Shown here piece after piece: positions 60,488 to 63,432 of a stretch of 63,432 bases of DNA. Each line of letters opens with the position of its first letter. The stretch's first letter is position 1. This stretch comes from Euryarchaeota archaeon UBA88. GTDB taxonomy: Archaea; Thermoplasmatota; Poseidoniia; Poseidoniales; Poseidoniaceae. The DNA lies in the NCBI GenBank assembly GCA_002499545.1, contig DAME01000024.1, positions 1 through 63,432 on the forward strand. Direction: 5' to 3'. The translations under genes and the position numbers were made by a program. A model generated the notes under the pieces. That model was not told the DNA's origin and did not search any database. It saw only the letters and a list, made by a program, of their open reading frames with translations.

Positions 60488-61912
60488 TCACTGTACCGTA
60501 TCGTTGCCAGTTTGTGCCTCAGGTGACGGAACTGGAATTTCGATTGGGTAGGATGTTGGAACGAAACGCTTCTTTCCGTAGAGATAGTACGTCAGAGTAC
60601 CTGCAACAATTGCAGCGCCTCCGCCAATGAATGCTTTGGTACCGATGAAGCCAATCAGCACAATTCCAGCAAGGATACCCCACCATTGAATGAATGGGTA
60701 CATGGGACCCTTGTAACTTGGATTCCAACCGGTTTCTGCACTCGAGCGTCGCAAGATGAGTACGCACGTGTTGATCATAACGAAAATCATGATTTTGAAC
60801 CCTGATGCTAGTTTAACAACGTCTTTCAACGGTGCGTAGTAGATGGCAAGTGCCATTGCAACACCCGTCACGAGGATTGGCCAATGCGGAGTTTCATATC
60901 GGATATTGACTTCTTCAAGTGCCTGTGGGAGAAGTTTGTTCCGAGCCATTGCAAAGAGGAAACGGGACGAGGCGAGAATTCCCGCAAGAGCCATCGAAAT
61001 CATCGTAAGAACGGAGAGTGCAGCCGCGAAAACACCGAAACTTGAACCTGCAACGACTTCAGCGAAGACGAAAATTGGATTTTCGACAACCGCTCCATCT
61101 TCAATCCACCATTCACCGGGTATTGCTGCCATCATCAAGAATGCCAAGATAGAGTAGAGAACTGTTGCAATAAGAAGCGAAAGAAGGATGCCAGCGGGAA
61201 GATTTTTCTCGGGATTTTTGACCTCACCACCGATTGCTGCTACCTTCGTCACGCCGGCGTAAGCGACGAACACAAAGGCTGCGGCTTCAGCCAATTGCCA
61301 TCCGTCGGCGTCGAATGCACCGTCTATTGGACGGCTTACGTCAAATCCATCGACGAAGAAGGAACCAATGCAAATGACAAACAACAGAAGAACGGTCATG
61401 ATGACAATGGGGGTTTGAATGATTTTAACTTTCGACACGCCCATCAAGTTGACGATGACAATGAGCACTAAGGCGCTCATTGAAAGGGTCAAGAGTTTCA
61501 TTTCAATGTCGAAGAAGGTCGTAATCACGATGAAATATGCTGAAAAACCAATCAAAGAAAAAGCAGATTTTAGCAAAAATGAAGCCCACAAACCCAGCCC
61601 ACTGATGGTTCCGATTAAAGGGCCATACGTCCGCTCGATGTACACGTACGAACCCCCGCTCGTTGGCATCCCAGATGCGAGTTCAGATTTGGAAAGAGCA
61701 CCAGGCAACACAACAGAAGCCGCCAAAAGATAGGCTAACCAAATACCTGGGCCCATGATTTCGGCAGCAAATGTGGGTGTCACGAAGATACCAGGTAACA
61801 TTGCCGAAAGTGAGATGATGACCACTCCAGCAAGACCAATGGTTCTTGTCAGAGTAGTCTTAATCTCGTCGGTTACGGAATGGACGATATTTTCGATGGA
61901 TAATTTTGCCAT
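60488..61912 (-). CDS. APC-family amino acid permease
   Basis: Secondary transporter of the amino acid-polyamine-organocation superfamily, importing or exchanging amino acids. About 12 helices in 474 residues; conserved spots include TRTIGLAGVVIISLSAMLPG in the first helix, GALSKSELASGMPTSGGSYVYIERTYG, and GGEVKNPEKNLPAGILLSLL. N-terminus is short, C-terminus basic. ATG at 61912; an in-frame start at 61936 adds eight residues. Stop at 60488, 54 bases from the next membrane gene on the same strand. Substrate unknown. Confidence 0.88.
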   Translation of the reverse strand: MAKLSIENIVHSVTDEIKTTLTRTIGLAGVVIISLSAMLPGIFVTPTFAAEIMGPGIWLAYLLAASVVLPGALSKSELASGMPTSGGSYVYIERTYGPLIGTISGLGLWASFLLKSAFSLIGFSAYFIVITTFFDIEMKLLTLSMSALVLIVIVNLMGVSKVKIIQTPIVIMTVLLLFVICIGSFFVDGFDVSRPIDGAFDADGWQLAEAAAFVFVAYAGVTKVAAIGGEVKNPEKNLPAGILLSLLIATVLYSILAFLMMAAIPGEWWIEDGAVVENPIFVFAEVVAGSSFGVFAAALSVLTMISMALAGILASSRFLFAMARNKLLPQALEEVNIRYETPHWPILVTGVAMALAIYYAPLKDVVKLASGFKIMIFVMINTCVLILRRSSAETGWNPSYKGPMYPFIQWWGILAGIVLIGFIGTKAFIGGGAAIVAGTLTYYLYGKKRFVPTSYPIEIPVPSPEAQTGNDTVQ

Positions 61913-62137
61913 GAGAATTTCCCCGATATACGACACAAAAGTGACGCTTATTTCCCCTCATGCCGAATCACACTATATCTTCTTGTATGTTCTACGGATG
62001 CATTTTGTCGGATTCCGGAAAAAAATCTCCTCACCACATCTTCTTTAGAAAACTTCTGTGAGTATTCAAAGAGTGTCTGGCACCATACAGTCGCTGTGTC
62101 CCGAAGTGAAACGTTTTTCAAGCTACGAATGACTGTT

Positions 62138-63094
62138 TTACAGCAGTTTATTTCGGAAATCATTGAGAAATTCCCAAATGAGTTGGTATGTATCGGTGCC
62201 GTCGACTTGGTCTGGCCATGTATGTTCGTGAATTTCTAATCCGTAATGTTCGATGCGTACATCGCCGACGCATCCGCTGTGCGTGATGTGTTCAAGCGTA
62301 AAATCTGCATTCACATCTTCAGAAGCACAGTTGGAGCGAGCACCCCATGCATCGATCATCCCAGGAACACTGCTCATCGTACCCACGCCATCGTGCTCTC
62401 CATCTTTCCAATCCCAATCGTCGTCATAATCAATGATGTAATCCAATTTTCCGTGGATGTGCATCACTGCCATATTACCGAGTAAATCACAGGATGCGGG
62501 CTGGATGGGCATGCTCCCAGCAAACGATGCGACTGCCGCAAATCGATGGTTAAGTTGGCACGCAATTTCGTAGGTGTACATAGAGCCAAGAGAATATCCA
62601 ATCGCGTAGAGGCGGTCCTGATCGATACAGTAGGCAGCAGATAATTCATCAACAATCGCTTCTGAAAAGTCATTGTCGTCACGAGAAGTTGCTGCAGTAT
62701 TGAGGAACCACTCACCTTCGGAAGCAGTTCGACCCTCTTCGGCAATTGCATAGGCCATGATGAATTTCTCTTGTTCCCCTAACTGGTCAAACTCATTCTG
62801 CTGCTGGAAGTCTTCTCCAGAACCGTCACCACCGTGGAAGGCGATAATCAGTGCAAGCCGAGTTCCAGCATCGGACGATGGGACGGTTAATCGGAACAGC
62901 CGTTCAACACCGTTGACGACAATCGAAGTCGTGGCTTGGGTCACTGCTTGCGATGCTTCAAGGCATGGATCCTCCGATATTTGGAGTTCCCCGACCGTCT
63001 GATTCTGTGAAGGTAGGTCTGGTTCAAGACAACCTGCCAGTGGAGAAAGGAGAAGCAGAAACAAGACACTGAGCGCCCTCAACCGGTGATTCAT
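62138..63094 (-). CDS. Secreted esterase lipoprotein (LpqC/PHB depolymerase-like)
   Basis: Extracytoplasmic alpha/beta-hydrolase of the LpqC family, likely hydrolysing esters such as feruloyl or polyhydroxyalkanoate bonds. A signal peptide ends in the lipobox LAGC. Motifs: IAFHGGDGSGEDF for the oxyanion hole, nucleophile serine in AIGYSLGSMYTYEIA, an aspartate in the HIHGKLDYIIDYDDDW region, and the catalytic His in IHEHTWPDQ near the end. 318 residues. Single gene at the right end of the window; about 340 bases without genes follow upstream of it. Confidence 0.85.
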   Translation of the reverse strand: MNHRLRALSVLFLLLLSPLAGCLEPDLPSQNQTVGELQISEDPCLEASQAVTQATTSIVVNGVERLFRLTVPSSDAGTRLALIIAFHGGDGSGEDFQQQNEFDQLGEQEKFIMAYAIAEEGRTASEGEWFLNTAATSRDDNDFSEAIVDELSAAYCIDQDRLYAIGYSLGSMYTYEIACQLNHRFAAVASFAGSMPIQPASCDLLGNMAVMHIHGKLDYIIDYDDDWDWKDGEHDGVGTMSSVPGMIDAWGARSNCASEDVNADFTLEHITHSGCVGDVRIEHYGLEIHEHTWPDQVDGTDTYQLIWEFLNDFRNKLL

Positions 63095-63432
63095 GATTCT
63101 ACGACAATCGTGAAATTTAATTATGTAACGCTCTGATGTTTAAAAAAATCTAAACAAATACGAGTCGAATTAAACCTCCAAAAACAAAGAATTGTTTTGA
63201 ACAAGAATACCAATGCAGAGGTTAAAAGGCCCGTGAAAATTCCATACTCGCCTCAAAATCCCCTAGCGAGTACGAAAAATCTCCTGTCCACAACAACTTA
63301 CAATTATCCCAGGACCACCAACGTTAGTGATATTATTTGTTAGGAGAAAACAGCCTCAATGCATGATACACATTCACAATTTGCCTATGAAGAGTCACTG
63401 TTCAAAGATAATTGATTACAATCCTTGTGAGT
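63095..63432. other. Gene-free window end with two inverted repeats
   Basis: No open reading frame of note. AT-rich sequence with two perfect inverted repeats: AAAACAA/TTGTTTT at 63181-63187 and 63192-63198, and TACTCGC/GCGAGTA at 63245-63251 and 63266-63272 with a 14-base loop. They may be promoter or leader elements of the esterase gene and of a gene beyond the window, or part of a small RNA. I see no tRNA or rRNA here. Confidence 0.3.

Noticed and set aside
1..63432. CRISPR array, insertion sequence or integrated element
   Set aside because: No direct repeat array, transposase-like or integrase-like sequence was seen; both tRNA genes lack adjacent integrase genes.

Overview
The window is chromosomal DNA of a marine archaeon, most likely a Marine Group II (Poseidoniales/Thermoplasmatota) relative. 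Archaeal markers are an archaeosine tRNA-guanine transglycosylase, a CTP-dependent riboflavin kinase, archaeal-type NadM, a DRG-family GTPase, archaeal-type PheS, and a HTH-ThiN thiamine regulator. They sit beside bacterial-looking genes (GrpE, TatC, FolD, SufSE, a RhlE-like helicase, AlkB-like hydroxylase), and many secreted proteins carry archaeal-style lipoboxes (L-S-G-C-L). The lineage is inferred from gene content; no rRNA gene is present. Coding density is high, with many 4-base stop/start overlaps and several convergent gene pairs that overlap at their 3' ends. I saw no insertion sequence, prophage or CRISPR array. Two tRNA genes are present (Val-CAC and Thr-TGT, both on the minus strand).

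Layout. 0-4 kb: a GT4 glycosyltransferase, GcvT and a PLP decarboxylase. 4-8.6 kb: a thiamine uptake operon (ThiR-like regulator, ThiB, ThiP, ThiQ); no thiamine synthesis genes are in view. 8.6-15.4 kb: an SPFH protein with zinc ribbon, a PAP2 phosphatase, a thioredoxin-CcdA fusion, and two lipoproteins (PQQ-type sugar dehydrogenase and PhnD-like binding protein) behind a possible metal-type operator. 15.4-22 kb: tRNA-Val, radical SAM protein, PdxT, class V aminotransferase, NadM, GrpE, DRG GTPase. 22-27.8 kb: a complete sufCBDSE-sufT operon diverging from an Nfu-like scaffold gene across a shared inverted repeat. 27.8-35.7 kb: archaeosine TGT, then a five-gene chain of two ABC-2 type transporter pairs, one permease carrying acidic calcium-type repeats.

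35.8-48.5 kb: PH-domain membrane protein, TPR protein, TruA, RibK, an alpha-oxoamine synthase (KBL-like), two small membrane proteins, then a tightly coupled three-gene operon (DUF835 protein, a DnaA/Hda-like AAA+ protein with a degenerate Walker A, a YkgJ cysteine-cluster protein), citrate synthase, and a glycerophosphodiesterase that appears circularly permuted. 48.5-63.4 kb: PAP2 membrane protein, TatC with a strong hairpin over its start, PHP phosphoesterase, FolD, tRNA-Thr, AlkB-like hydroxylase, aminotransferase, PheS, DEAD-box helicase, amino-acid permease and a secreted esterase; the last 340 bases hold no gene.

Most unusual items: the DnaA-like/DUF835/YkgJ operon, the permuted phosphodiesterase, an archaeosine TGT whose zinc ligands are missing, the ThiQ gene whose start codon reads ATC at a TAATC junction, and the calcium-repeat ABC permease operon. 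All assignments come from reading motifs by eye; no database search was run.
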